Below are positions 8,334 to 16,412 of a stretch of 64,000 nt of DNA, in pieces; within the stretch, counting starts at the first letter, position 1, and every line of letters begins with the position of its first letter. Source of the DNA: Sphingomonas sp. IW22 (GTDB lineage Bacteria > Pseudomonadota > Alphaproteobacteria > Sphingomonadales > Sphingomonadaceae); assembly GCF_041321155.1 (NCBI RefSeq), contig NZ_JBGGWB010000001.1, positions 1,995,501 through 2,059,500 on the forward strand, read 5' to 3'. Below the pieces are notes generated by a model. The model was not told the DNA's origin. It worked only from the letters and a program-made list of their open reading frames with translations, and did no database searches. The translations under genes were made by a program, and so were the position numbers.

Positions 8334-8648
8334 TCAGCGGCAGCGCTTGCTCGTCGCGCGCTCGACTTCACGACCGGCCAGTGCGCCGGCGCCTGCACCC
8401 AGCAGCGTGCCCAGCGTGCGATCGCCGCGCGTATCGATCGTGCGACCGACCAGCGCACCGGCAACGCCACCGATCACCAGGCCCGTCGTGCCGTCAGGCT
8501 TGCGGCAATAGCGGCGACCGTCACGACCGCGCCATTCGCGATACTTGTGGCGCTTCTGTGCCGCGGCCTCGGCCTTGGTGGTGGGGATGATCGTGGTTGC
8601 GGGCACCAGCAGGCCGGCAGCGGCCATCGCCATCATCAGGTTGCGCAT
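8334..8648 (-). CDS. Small secreted glycine-zipper protein
   Basis: A 104-residue protein with an N-terminal signal sequence (MRNLMMAMAAAGLLVPA, cut probably after Ala-Glu-Ala near 27-29), a basic segment, then two glycine-zipper helices (GLVIGGVAGALVG near 55-67 and LGTLLGAGAGALAG near 78-91). This layout resembles the 17-kDa surface antigen and other two-helix glycine-zipper envelope proteins, which insert in or associate with the outer membrane; no lipobox is seen here. The start is supported by GGGAG 7-11 bases upstream. Function unknown; a structural envelope or stress role is an inference. Confidence 0.8.
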   Translation of the reverse strand: MRNLMMAMAAAGLLVPATTIIPTTKAEAAAQKRHKYREWRGRDGRRYCRKPDGTTGLVIGGVAGALVGRTIDTRGDRTLGTLLGAGAGALAGREVERATSKRCR

Positions 8649-8711
8649 GTCTGTTACTCCCATATTCCTGAAACCTTGCCGTCTGAACACAAAGCAAAAG
8701 CGAAAGTTTCA

Positions 8712-8726
8712 TGAACGAAACGTTCA
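8712..8726. repeat. Palindrome TGAACG-AAA-CGTTCA
   Basis: Perfect 6-bp inverted repeat with a 3-base spacer between the end of mutS and the start of the glycine-zipper gene, 64 bases upstream of the latter. It could be an operator for that gene or a weak end signal for mutS. No regulator was recognised nearby. Confidence 0.35.
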
Positions 8727-8794
8727 GCTTTTCACCGCGTCCCAACGAGGGATTGTTTACCTGCATCAATCTGAACGGCGTGTGGGCGCGCGGT

Positions 8795-11395
8795 TCATCG
8801 GAGCGAAGGGTCGGCGGCCAGCCCCTTCAGCCGATACAGCGCATCCAGCGCCTCCCGCGGTGAAAGGGCGTCGACGTCGATCCGTGACAGTTCGTCGCGC
8901 AATGCGTCGGTCGCCTGTGCCTCCTGCTCAGCCACCGCGGCAAACAGGGGCAAGTCGTCAAGGCCCGCCGCCAACCCGCCGGTTTTCTGCCGCCCCGCCT
9001 CCAGCTTGGCGAGCACAGCCTTGGCACGCGCGATGGTCGCGGGGGGCAGGCCCGCAAGGCGCGCCACCGCCAGCCCATAGCTGCGGTCCGCCGGACCCGG
9101 GGCTAGTTCGTGCAGCAGGACCAGATCGCCCTTCCACTCCCGCGCGCGGACATGGTGCAGGCGCAGCGCCTCGCACCGCTCCGCCAGCCGCGTCAGTTCG
9201 TGATAATGGGTGGCGAACAGGCAGCGGCACCGGTTCACTTCATGGATCGCCTCTACCACAGCCCAGGCGATGGCGAGGCCGTCATAGGTGGACGTGCCGC
9301 GCCCTACTTCGTCCAGAATGACGAAGCTGTTGGGCCCTGCCTGTGACAGGATGGCGGCGGTTTCGACCATTTCGACCATGAAGGTCGATCGGCCGCGCGC
9401 CAGATTGTCCGACGCTCCGACGCGGCTGAACAACCGGTCCACGAGGCCCAGTCGCGCGCGCGTGGCGGGAACATAGCTGCCCGCCTGAGCCAGCACGGCG
9501 ATCAGCGCGTTCTGGCGCAGGAAAGTCGATTTGCCGCCCATATTGGGGCCAGTGACCAGCCACAGGCGCGAATCCTCACCCAACAGGCAGTCATTGGCGA
9601 CGAAGCGCTCGCCCGTCCGCGCCAGTGCGGCCTCGACCACCGGATGGCGGCCGCCTTCGACCTCGAAACAGGGGTGCTCGACCAGATCGGGGCGCGCCCA
9701 GCCGCCTTCTGCCGCGCGTTCGGCAAGGGCGGCGGCAACGTCCAGCCGCGCCAGTGCGTCGGCCGTGGCGGCAATCGCCTCCCGCCGCTCGAGCGCGGTT
9801 TCGGTCAGTGCCTCCAGATGCGCCGCTTCGGCAGCAAGTGCGTGGTTGCCTGCCTGGGTTACGCGCATCGCCACTTCGTGCAGTTCGGGTGCGTTGAAGC
9901 GCACCACGCCGGCCAGCGTCTGGCGATGGGTAAAGCCGCTATCCTCCGCCATGAGCTTGTCGGCGGCGCGCGCGGGCACTTCGACATGATAGCCAAGCAC
10001 CCCGTTATGCCGGATCTTCAACGCCGCAATGCCGGTGCGGGTACGGTAATCGGCCTCAAGCGCGGCAATGGTCCGCCGTCCGCCCGCGCCCGTGGAGCGC
10101 AGGTCGTCGAGCGCCGGGTCGAACCCTTCGGCAATATAGCCGCCCTGCGCCGTCTCGATCGGCGGGCTGGGCACCAGTGCGCGCTGGAGCAGGTCGATCA
10201 GCGGCCCATGCCCCTGAAGGCGCGGTGCGATTTCGCTTAGCAGCGGTGGCGACGCAGCGAGGCGGCCCAGCGTCTCGCCCAGATGCCATGCGGCGTCGAG
10301 GCCGTCGCGCAACTGCCCCAGATCGCGCGGGCTGCCACGCCCCGCCACCAGCCGTCCAAGCGCCCGCCCGATGTCCGGCAACGCGCGCAGCTTCCCGCGA
10401 ATGCTGTCGCGCAGGCCGCCTTCATCATGGAAACGCTGCACCAGGTCCAGCCGCGCGGCGATTGCACCGGCGTCCATCAGTGGCGCGGACAGATCGGCCG
10501 CCAGCAGCCGCGCGCCTGCGCCCGTTACCGTGCGGTCGACCGCATCCAGCAGACTGCCCGCCCGCGCACCGGCCTGGGTCTGATTCAGCTCAAGGCTTTC
10601 GCGCGTGGCTGCGTCGATCGCCATCGTCGCGCCGTGCGGGTGCAGCACCGGCGGGCGCAGAAAGGGCAGGGCCCCCTTTGCCGTATGTTCGAGATAAGCG
10701 ACCAGCCCGCCCGCTGCCGCCAGCCCGGCGCGCGTGAACTGCCCGAACCCGTCGAGTGTCGCGACGCCGTATAGCGATTTCAGGCGAGCCTCACCGGCTG
10801 CGCTGTCGAACGCCGCGCGGGGGCGCAGCACGGTGGTGTCGAACGCCGCGCCCTCTGCCGCGACGACTTCCGCCGGGGACAGGCGGGCAAGCGTCGCGCC
10901 CAGACCGGCGGTGTCGGTTTCGAACAGCTCGAACCGCCCGGTCGACACGTCGGCGGCGGCGACTGCAACCCCCGCGCCCGCTTCGCCAACGGCGACGCAC
11001 CAATTGGCGGCGCGCGCGTCGAGCAGCGCTTCTTCCGTCAGCGTTCCCGCCGTGACCAGTCGCACGATGGCGCGCGCCACCAGTGCCTTGGACCCGCCGC
11101 GCTTCTTTGCCTCGTCGGGCGTTTCAATCTGTTCGGCGATGGCGACGCGGTGGCCCGCCTTTATCAGACGCTGTAGATAGGCGGTGGCCGCATGGACGGG
11201 CACGCCGCACATCGGCACCTTTTCGCCGTCATGCTCGCCGCGCGCGGTCAGCGCGATGTCCAGTACACCGCTCGCGATGCGCGCGTCGTCGAAGAACAGC
11301 TCGAAAAAATCGCCCATGCGATAGAAGAGCAGGCAATCTCCCGCCTCTGCCTTCAGCGACAGATATTGCGTCATCATCGGCGTCGCGGCGGTCAT
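8795..11395 (-). CDS. mutS: DNA mismatch repair protein MutS
   Basis: Recognises base mismatches and small loops and starts mismatch repair with MutL. The N-terminal mismatch-binding element is visible as GDFFELF (Phe30-x-Glu32), followed by connector, core, clamp and ATPase domains. Walker A is GPNMGGKST from about 616, with the STFMVEM and DEVGRGTSTYDG ATPase motifs and the FATHYHEL segment after it. The length of 866 residues fits the MutS1 family. I chose the ATG at 11395 (MTAATPMMTQYLSLK); a TTG at 11431 would extend it by 12 residues with no homology value. It stands alone, divergent from maeB. Confidence 0.95.
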   Translation of the reverse strand: MTAATPMMTQYLSLKAEAGDCLLFYRMGDFFELFFDDARIASGVLDIALTARGEHDGEKVPMCGVPVHAATAYLQRLIKAGHRVAIAEQIETPDEAKKRGGSKALVARAIVRLVTAGTLTEEALLDARAANWCVAVGEAGAGVAVAAADVSTGRFELFETDTAGLGATLARLSPAEVVAAEGAAFDTTVLRPRAAFDSAAGEARLKSLYGVATLDGFGQFTRAGLAAAGGLVAYLEHTAKGALPFLRPPVLHPHGATMAIDAATRESLELNQTQAGARAGSLLDAVDRTVTGAGARLLAADLSAPLMDAGAIAARLDLVQRFHDEGGLRDSIRGKLRALPDIGRALGRLVAGRGSPRDLGQLRDGLDAAWHLGETLGRLAASPPLLSEIAPRLQGHGPLIDLLQRALVPSPPIETAQGGYIAEGFDPALDDLRSTGAGGRRTIAALEADYRTRTGIAALKIRHNGVLGYHVEVPARAADKLMAEDSGFTHRQTLAGVVRFNAPELHEVAMRVTQAGNHALAAEAAHLEALTETALERREAIAATADALARLDVAAALAERAAEGGWARPDLVEHPCFEVEGGRHPVVEAALARTGERFVANDCLLGEDSRLWLVTGPNMGGKSTFLRQNALIAVLAQAGSYVPATRARLGLVDRLFSRVGASDNLARGRSTFMVEMVETAAILSQAGPNSFVILDEVGRGTSTYDGLAIAWAVVEAIHEVNRCRCLFATHYHELTRLAERCEALRLHHVRAREWKGDLVLLHELAPGPADRSYGLAVARLAGLPPATIARAKAVLAKLEAGRQKTGGLAAGLDDLPLFAAVAEQEAQATDALRDELSRIDVDALSPREALDALYRLKGLAADPSLR

Positions 11396-11547
11396 CGGGC
11401 GGTCGGGTTCGGTTGGATAAGACGGGGACAAGCCATGGCGCGGTTCTTAGGTGGCGCATGCAGACTTGCCTAGCATGGCTTGCAGTCCGCGGACGGAGCG
11501 GCCAAGAGCCGTAACGTCATTCCTATGCCAAGGGAGCCGCGATCAGC

Positions 11548-13806
11548 ATGACCGATACACCCGCCGACCAGTTTACCGAACGCGAAGCACTGCGCTTCCA
11601 TGCCGAAGGGCGGCCGGGCAAAATCGAGATCATCGCGTCCAAACCGCTGACGACGCAGCGCGACCTGGCGCTCGCCTATTCCCCCGGCGTTGCCGTGCCG
11701 GTGAAGGCAATCGCGGAGGATCCGTCGCTCGCCTATGACTATACGGCGAAGGGCAACCTCGTTGCTGTGATCTCAAATGGTACCGCTATCCTCGGCCTCG
11801 GCAATCTGGGCGCGCTGGCATCCAAGCCGGTGATGGAGGGCAAGGCGGTTCTGTTCAAGCGGTTCGCCGATGTCGATTCGATCGATATCGAACTGAAGAC
11901 CGAGGACGTCGACCGCATCATCGACGCGATCGAGCTGATGGAGCCGAGCTTCGGCGGTATCAACCTTGAGGATATCAAGGCGCCCGAATGCTTCATCATC
12001 GAGCAGACGCTACGCGAGCGGATGAATATCCCGGTCTTTCACGATGACCAGCACGGCACCGCAATCATCACGGCGGCGGGCCTTATCAACGCCTGTCTGC
12101 TGACCGGACGCCGGCTGTCCGACATCAAGGTCGTGGTGAACGGCGCGGGCGCGGCGGCGATTGCCTGTACCGAGCTGATCAAGGCGATGGGGGTTCGCCA
12201 TGACAATGTGCTGATGTGCGACCGCACCGGCGTGATCCATGTCGGGCGCGAAGGCATCAACCAGTGGCAGTCGGCGCATGCCGCCGATACCGACCGCCGC
12301 ACGCTGGTGGAGGCGCTGCATGGCGCCGATGTGTTCCTTGGCCTGTCCGCCGCCGGCGCGCTGAAGCCGGAAATGGTCAAGGACATGGCGCCCGCGCCGA
12401 TCATTTTCGCCATGGCCAACCCGGAGCCGGAAATCCGCCCCGAACTGGCCAAGGCGGCGCGCCCCGATGCGATCATCGCGACGGGCCGGTCGGATTATCC
12501 GAATCAGGTCAATAATGTCATCGGCTTCCCCTTCATCTTTCGCGGGGCGCTCGACGTGCGGGCCAGTGCGATCAACGACCAGATGAAGATCGCCGCGGCC
12601 AATGCCATTGCCGAATTGGCCCGCGAACGCGTGCCGGACGAAGTGGCGGCGGCTTATGGTGTGCAGCACAGCTTCGGCCCCGAATATATCATCCCTGCGC
12701 CGTTCGACCCGCGCCTGATGGAACTGGTGTCGGCGGCGGTTGCCAAGGCGGCGATGGATTCGGGCGTCGCGACGCGACCGATTCTCGACATGGCGGCCTA
12801 TCGCCAGACGCTGCGCGCGCGTCTGAACCCGACCACTTCGGTTCTCAGCCTGGCGTATGAGGGCGCCCGCGCGCGTCCGCGCCGCGTGATCTTTGCCGAG
12901 GGTGAGGAAGAAGTCGTGCTGCGCGCTGCCATCGCCTTCCGCGACGGGGGTTATGGCACCCCCGTGCTGGTCGGGCGCGACGATGTGCATGACCGATTGA
13001 GGGCGCTGGGTGTGCCGGACCCCGAAAGTTTCGAGGTTCACAACAGCCGTGTGTCCCCGTTGGTCCCGGCGATGGTCGATTTCCTTTACGCCCGTCTTCA
13101 GCGTCGCGGTTTCCTGCGCCGTGAATGCGAGCGGATGGTCAACCAGGACCGCAACATCTTTGGCGCGCTCCTCCTCCAGTTGGGCGAGGGCGATGTGATG
13201 ATCACGGGCGTCACCCGCGCCTATGCTCAGTCGATGCGCGAAGTTCGTCGCGTCATCGATCCGGCACCCGGCCGCACGCCGTTCGGCATGCACGTGCTGG
13301 TCGGCCAGACGCATACCGTGTTTATTGCCGACACCACCGTCAACGAACGCCCGACCGGTGAGGAACTGGCGGACATCGCCGAAGCCACGGCACAGGTCGC
13401 ACGGCGCATGGGTCACGAACCGCGTGTTGCGTTCCTCAGCTATTCGACCTTCGGCAATCCTGAGGGCAAGTGGCTGGACAATATCCGCGATGCCGTTGGC
13501 GCACTGGACAAGCGTCAGCCCGGTTTCGAATATGAAGGGGAAATGTCGCCCGACGTCGCCCTCAACCCGAAGCAGCTTGCCAACTATCCGTTTGCGCGGT
13601 TGTCCGGCCCGGCCAATGTCCTGATCATGCCGGGTCTGCAGTCGGCAAATATCTCCGCCAAGCTGCTGCGTGAGCTGGGCGGCGACAGCATGATCGGCCC
13701 GATGCTGATCGGCATGGAAAAGAACGTCCAGATTGCACCGATGACATCGACCGCCAGCGATCTGGTCACGTTGGCCGTGCTTGCGGCGGGAGGCATGGCG
13801 CGCTGA
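11548..13806 (+). CDS. maeB: NADP-dependent malic enzyme with phosphotransacetylase-like C-terminal domain
   Basis: Converts malate to pyruvate and CO2 with reduction of NADP. Residues 1 to about 430 form the malic enzyme part: catalytic Tyr44 (AYSPGV), Lys99 (MEGKAVLFKRF), metal ligands E141-D142 and D166-D167 (VFHDDQHGTA), and the nucleotide-binding GAGAAA (199-204). From about 430 a PTA/PTB-type domain begins (RPRRVIFAEGEEEVVLRA) and runs to the end of the 752 residues. In known MaeB enzymes this domain does not act as a phosphotransacetylase but mediates oligomerisation and acetyl-CoA regulation. A good ribosome site (AAGGGAG) precedes the ATG. A cyclophilin gene follows after two bases. 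Confidence 0.95.
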   Translation: MTDTPADQFTEREALRFHAEGRPGKIEIIASKPLTTQRDLALAYSPGVAVPVKAIAEDPSLAYDYTAKGNLVAVISNGTAILGLGNLGALASKPVMEGKAVLFKRFADVDSIDIELKTEDVDRIIDAIELMEPSFGGINLEDIKAPECFIIEQTLRERMNIPVFHDDQHGTAIITAAGLINACLLTGRRLSDIKVVVNGAGAAAIACTELIKAMGVRHDNVLMCDRTGVIHVGREGINQWQSAHAADTDRRTLVEALHGADVFLGLSAAGALKPEMVKDMAPAPIIFAMANPEPEIRPELAKAARPDAIIATGRSDYPNQVNNVIGFPFIFRGALDVRASAINDQMKIAAANAIAELARERVPDEVAAAYGVQHSFGPEYIIPAPFDPRLMELVSAAVAKAAMDSGVATRPILDMAAYRQTLRARLNPTTSVLSLAYEGARARPRRVIFAEGEEEVVLRAAIAFRDGGYGTPVLVGRDDVHDRLRALGVPDPESFEVHNSRVSPLVPAMVDFLYARLQRRGFLRRECERMVNQDRNIFGALLLQLGEGDVMITGVTRAYAQSMREVRRVIDPAPGRTPFGMHVLVGQTHTVFIADTTVNERPTGEELADIAEATAQVARRMGHEPRVAFLSYSTFGNPEGKWLDNIRDAVGALDKRQPGFEYEGEMSPDVALNPKQLANYPFARLSGPANVLIMPGLQSANISAKLLRELGGDSMIGPMLIGMEKNVQIAPMTSTASDLVTLAVLAAGGMAR

Positions 13807-13808
13807 GC

Positions 13809-14459
13809 GTGACGTTAACGCGGCGACGGCTGATTGCCGGTGGCGTGGCGCTGCTTGCGGCACCACGCGCCGCGCTCGCGCGCGAGCCGGCGGTGGTGCG
13901 CGTGCGGTTCGTGACGGCGGCGGGCAGCTTCATCGTCGCGCTCGACACACGCCGCGCCCCGGCGACGGCGGCCAATTTTCTGGCCTATGTCGATGATGAG
14001 CGGTTCGATGGCACAACCTTCTACCGCGCGGCGCGGTCGAAACGGTTGCCGGGCACTGGATTTGTGCAGGGTGGTATCCGCACCGATGCGCGCCGCATCC
14101 TGCCGCCCTTTCCGCTGGAAACCACGGCCAAGACGGGGCTACGCCATGTCGACGGCGCAATCTCGATGGCGCGCGGCGCAACCGCTGCCGCAGCAGGTGG
14201 CAATTTCTTCATCTGTATCGGTGCCGCGCCGCACATGGACGCTCGCCCCGGCTTCCAGGGCTATGCCGTGTTTGGAAAGGTCATTGCCGGGATGCCCGTT
14301 CTAAAGCGCATCCTTGCCGTTCCCACGGGCGGCGGGTTTGATTCGATGAAGGGCCAGATGATCATGAAGCCCATTCCAATCGTGCGCGCGGTTCGCATGG
14401 ACGGGCAGAAGCGCCCGACCGGTCGCCCGCGCCCGTGGCTGTTGCTTCGCCGACGCTGA
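13809..14459 (+). CDS. Secreted cyclophilin-type peptidyl-prolyl isomerase
   Basis: A 216-residue protein with a cyclophilin fold that catalyses cis-trans isomerisation of proline peptide bonds, here outside the cytoplasm. The N-terminus TRRRLIAGGVALLAAPRAALA is a signal peptide with a twin-arginine-like motif and a likely cut after ALA near residue 24. Active-site features include the FYRAAR segment, GFVQGG, NFFICIG and GYAVFGKVIAGM. The canonical active-site Trp of CypA is not obvious, as in other bacterial periplasmic forms. The GTG start two bases after the maeB stop implies co-translation. It ends four bases from the convergent methyltransferase gene. Confidence 0.88.
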   Translation: MTLTRRRLIAGGVALLAAPRAALAREPAVVRVRFVTAAGSFIVALDTRRAPATAANFLAYVDDERFDGTTFYRAARSKRLPGTGFVQGGIRTDARRILPPFPLETTAKTGLRHVDGAISMARGATAAAAGGNFFICIGAAPHMDARPGFQGYAVFGKVIAGMPVLKRILAVPTGGGFDSMKGQMIMKPIPIVRAVRMDGQKRPTGRPRPWLLLRRR

Positions 14460-14463
14460 ACGC

Positions 14464-15009
14464 TCAGCGTGCGGGTACGCGCCACAAATAGACGCGGCGG
14501 CCGTCAATGTCGCGTTCGGCTTCCGGTTCCCAATCGCCCATGCGGAAGGCGTGGCTGACGATCCGGGTACCGGGCTTCAGGCGCATCAGACGCGGCCGCA
14601 GCTTCTCGTTGAGCGAATCGAGCAAATAGAGCGTGACCACGCTGGCGTCGGAAAAGTCGGTGGTGAAGATGTCGTCCTGCTTGAACGTCACCTTGTCCGA
14701 CACGCCCTGAGCCTTTGCATTGGCGCGCGCCTCTGCAATGCGTTCGGGGTCGATGTCGATGCCCGTCGCCTTCACGCGGTTGCGCTTAACCGCGGCAACT
14801 GGAATGCGGCCGTCACCCGATCCAAGGTCGTAAAGAACGTCGCCGTCTTTCAACTCGGCCAAGTCCAGCATCGCGCTTACCACTTCGGGCGGGGTGGGGA
14901 CATAGATAACGTCCGGCGTTCGCGCGGGTGCCGATTGGGGGGCAGGGGATTGCGCGATCGCCGGGGTCGCGGTCAGCGAAAGCAGCGCGGCGAATATTAC
15001 GGGCTTCAT
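14464..15009 (-). CDS. Exported SAM-dependent methyltransferase-like protein
   Basis: A 181-residue protein with a predicted signal peptide (MKPVIFAALLSLTATPAIAQ) followed by a class I methyltransferase fold: motif I is VLYDLGSGDGRIPV, and an acidic loop TGIDIDPERI follows. A signal peptide on a SAM-binding fold is unusual, since SAM is cytosolic, yet this combination recurs in proteobacterial proteins of unknown substrate. The ATG overlaps the stop of the upstream amino-acid permease (ATGA), so both are made from one mRNA. Substrate unknown; a lipid or small envelope molecule is only a guess. Confidence 0.82.
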   Translation of the reverse strand: MKPVIFAALLSLTATPAIAQSPAPQSAPARTPDVIYVPTPPEVVSAMLDLAELKDGDVLYDLGSGDGRIPVAAVKRNRVKATGIDIDPERIAEARANAKAQGVSDKVTFKQDDIFTTDFSDASVVTLYLLDSLNEKLRPRLMRLKPGTRIVSHAFRMGDWEPEAERDIDGRRVYLWRVPAR

Positions 15010-16355
15010 GGCAAACTCTCCTCGTCGTGGGGCTTCAGGAACAGGAGAAGGATCGCGCCAACCGCCAGCACCGCGCACCCGGCCAGCGCGCCAGTGCCGG
15101 TATAGGCAAGGCTGGACCAAAGCAGATAGGCCGTGGTGAGACAGAAGATCGCCGGGGTCAGCGGGTAGAGCGGCACGCGAAACGGGCGCTCGACATCGGG
15201 CATGCGACGACGCAGCACGAACAGCGCGATGCCGGTCAGCAACAGGAACAGCCAGAATACCGGCGCGGTATATTCGACCACCAGCGCGAAGCCGTCGCGG
15301 GCAAAGGCGCCGCCGACGACCAGCAGCAGTGCGATGGCGGCTTGGGCGATCAGCGCGTTTCCTGGCGTGTCGCGCCGCTCGTCCCAGCGTCCCAGCCACG
15401 AAAAACCACGATATTGCCGTCCGATCGCGCAACTCGTCCGCGCACCCGTGATCGCGGTCGCGTTGGCGGAGGTGAGGGCAGCGATGGCGACCGCCGCCGC
15501 GATAATCCCCGCGCCTGCCGGACCAAAGGCGGCGTTGGCCACTTGTGCGGCGACGGCATCGCTGGCCGCCATGCCCGCCAGACCCAGCGCATTCAGAAAC
15601 GCCAGGTTTGCCAGCACGTAAAGCACTGTGACGACCACCAGACCGCCGACCATCAGTGTCGCGATCCGTCGCCGATCGCCACGAACTTCTGCCGAGAGAT
15701 AGGCTGCCTCGCTCCAGCCGCCATAGGTCAGCAGCACGAAGACCAGCATCAGCCCGATCGCGCCGTCACCGGCGGGGGACGCACCGGCGGGGGCGGGTGC
15801 CGGTTCGGCCAGAAACCCCGCAACGATCAGAAGGATCAGCCCGCCCACTTCGGCCAGCGTCAGCCATCGTTGTGCGGCAGCGCCTTCCCGAATGCCCAGC
15901 CAGTTTATCGCGCTGATCACAACCACGGCGGCGCCAGCCCAAAGGCTGGACCCGACCGGCCCCAGCGGCACCAGGGTTTGCAAATAGTCGCCGCAGACAT
16001 AGGCGAGCAGCGCCAACGAACCCGTCTGGATCACCGTCAACCGCGCCCAGCCATAGAGAAAGGCAACCCGTTCGCCATAAGCACGGCCAAGAAAATGATA
16101 GTCGCCGCCCATATGGGGAAAGGCGGCCGCCAGTTCAGCATAGCAGAGCGCGCCGACGATCGACAGCAATCCGCCGATGACCCACATGGCGATCAGCGCC
16201 TGTTCGCTGCCGGCAAGCCCTGCGACTAGTGCGGGCGTCCGGAAAATACCCGCGCCGATGACGATGCCCACGACCAGCGCGATCAGATCGACAGCGCCCA
16301 GCGTCGGGCGCGGGCGACCAAGTGGTGCGTCGATCGAGGTTCTCAGGTCATGCAC
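15006..16355 (-). CDS. APC family amino-acid permease
   Basis: An inner-membrane amino-acid/polyamine/organocation transporter with about 12 hydrophobic helices. The first helix carries the family motif VVGIVIGAGIFRTPALVAG, and ALCYAELAAAFPHMGGDY is the conserved loop after helix 2. The length is about 449 residues from the GTG at 16355 (VHDLRTS); a TTG at 16376 would add seven residues, and neither has a strong ribosome site. The specific amino acid cannot be read from the sequence. It is followed by an overlapping methyltransferase gene and lies 57 bases after the antiporter gene. Confidence 0.88.
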   Translation of the reverse strand: MHDLRTSIDAPLGRPRPTLGAVDLIALVVGIVIGAGIFRTPALVAGLAGSEQALIAMWVIGGLLSIVGALCYAELAAAFPHMGGDYHFLGRAYGERVAFLYGWARLTVIQTGSLALLAYVCGDYLQTLVPLGPVGSSLWAGAAVVVISAINWLGIREGAAAQRWLTLAEVGGLILLIVAGFLAEPAPAPAGASPAGDGAIGLMLVFVLLTYGGWSEAAYLSAEVRGDRRRIATLMVGGLVVVTVLYVLANLAFLNALGLAGMAASDAVAAQVANAAFGPAGAGIIAAAVAIAALTSANATAITGARTSCAIGRQYRGFSWLGRWDERRDTPGNALIAQAAIALLLVVGGAFARDGFALVVEYTAPVFWLFLLLTGIALFVLRRRMPDVERPFRVPLYPLTPAIFCLTTAYLLWSSLAYTGTGALAGCAVLAVGAILLLFLKPHDEESLP

Positions 16356-16412
16356 ACGAAAGCCTTGTAACGGCAATCAGACCGCAACGGGTGTGCCGCG
16401 TGCCGGTTCCAA

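Noticed and set aside
12010..13866. Long open frame of about 618 codons on the minus strand opposite maeB
   Set aside because: It is a shadow of maeB, caused by the high GC content and few stop codons; the product is Arg/Gly/Ala-rich with no domain, and there is no ribosome site.
14928..16229. Open frame of 433 codons on the plus strand opposite the amino-acid permease
   Set aside because: Shadow frame with repetitive Arg/Gln/His composition and no recognisable fold; the permease and methyltransferase overlap explains the region.
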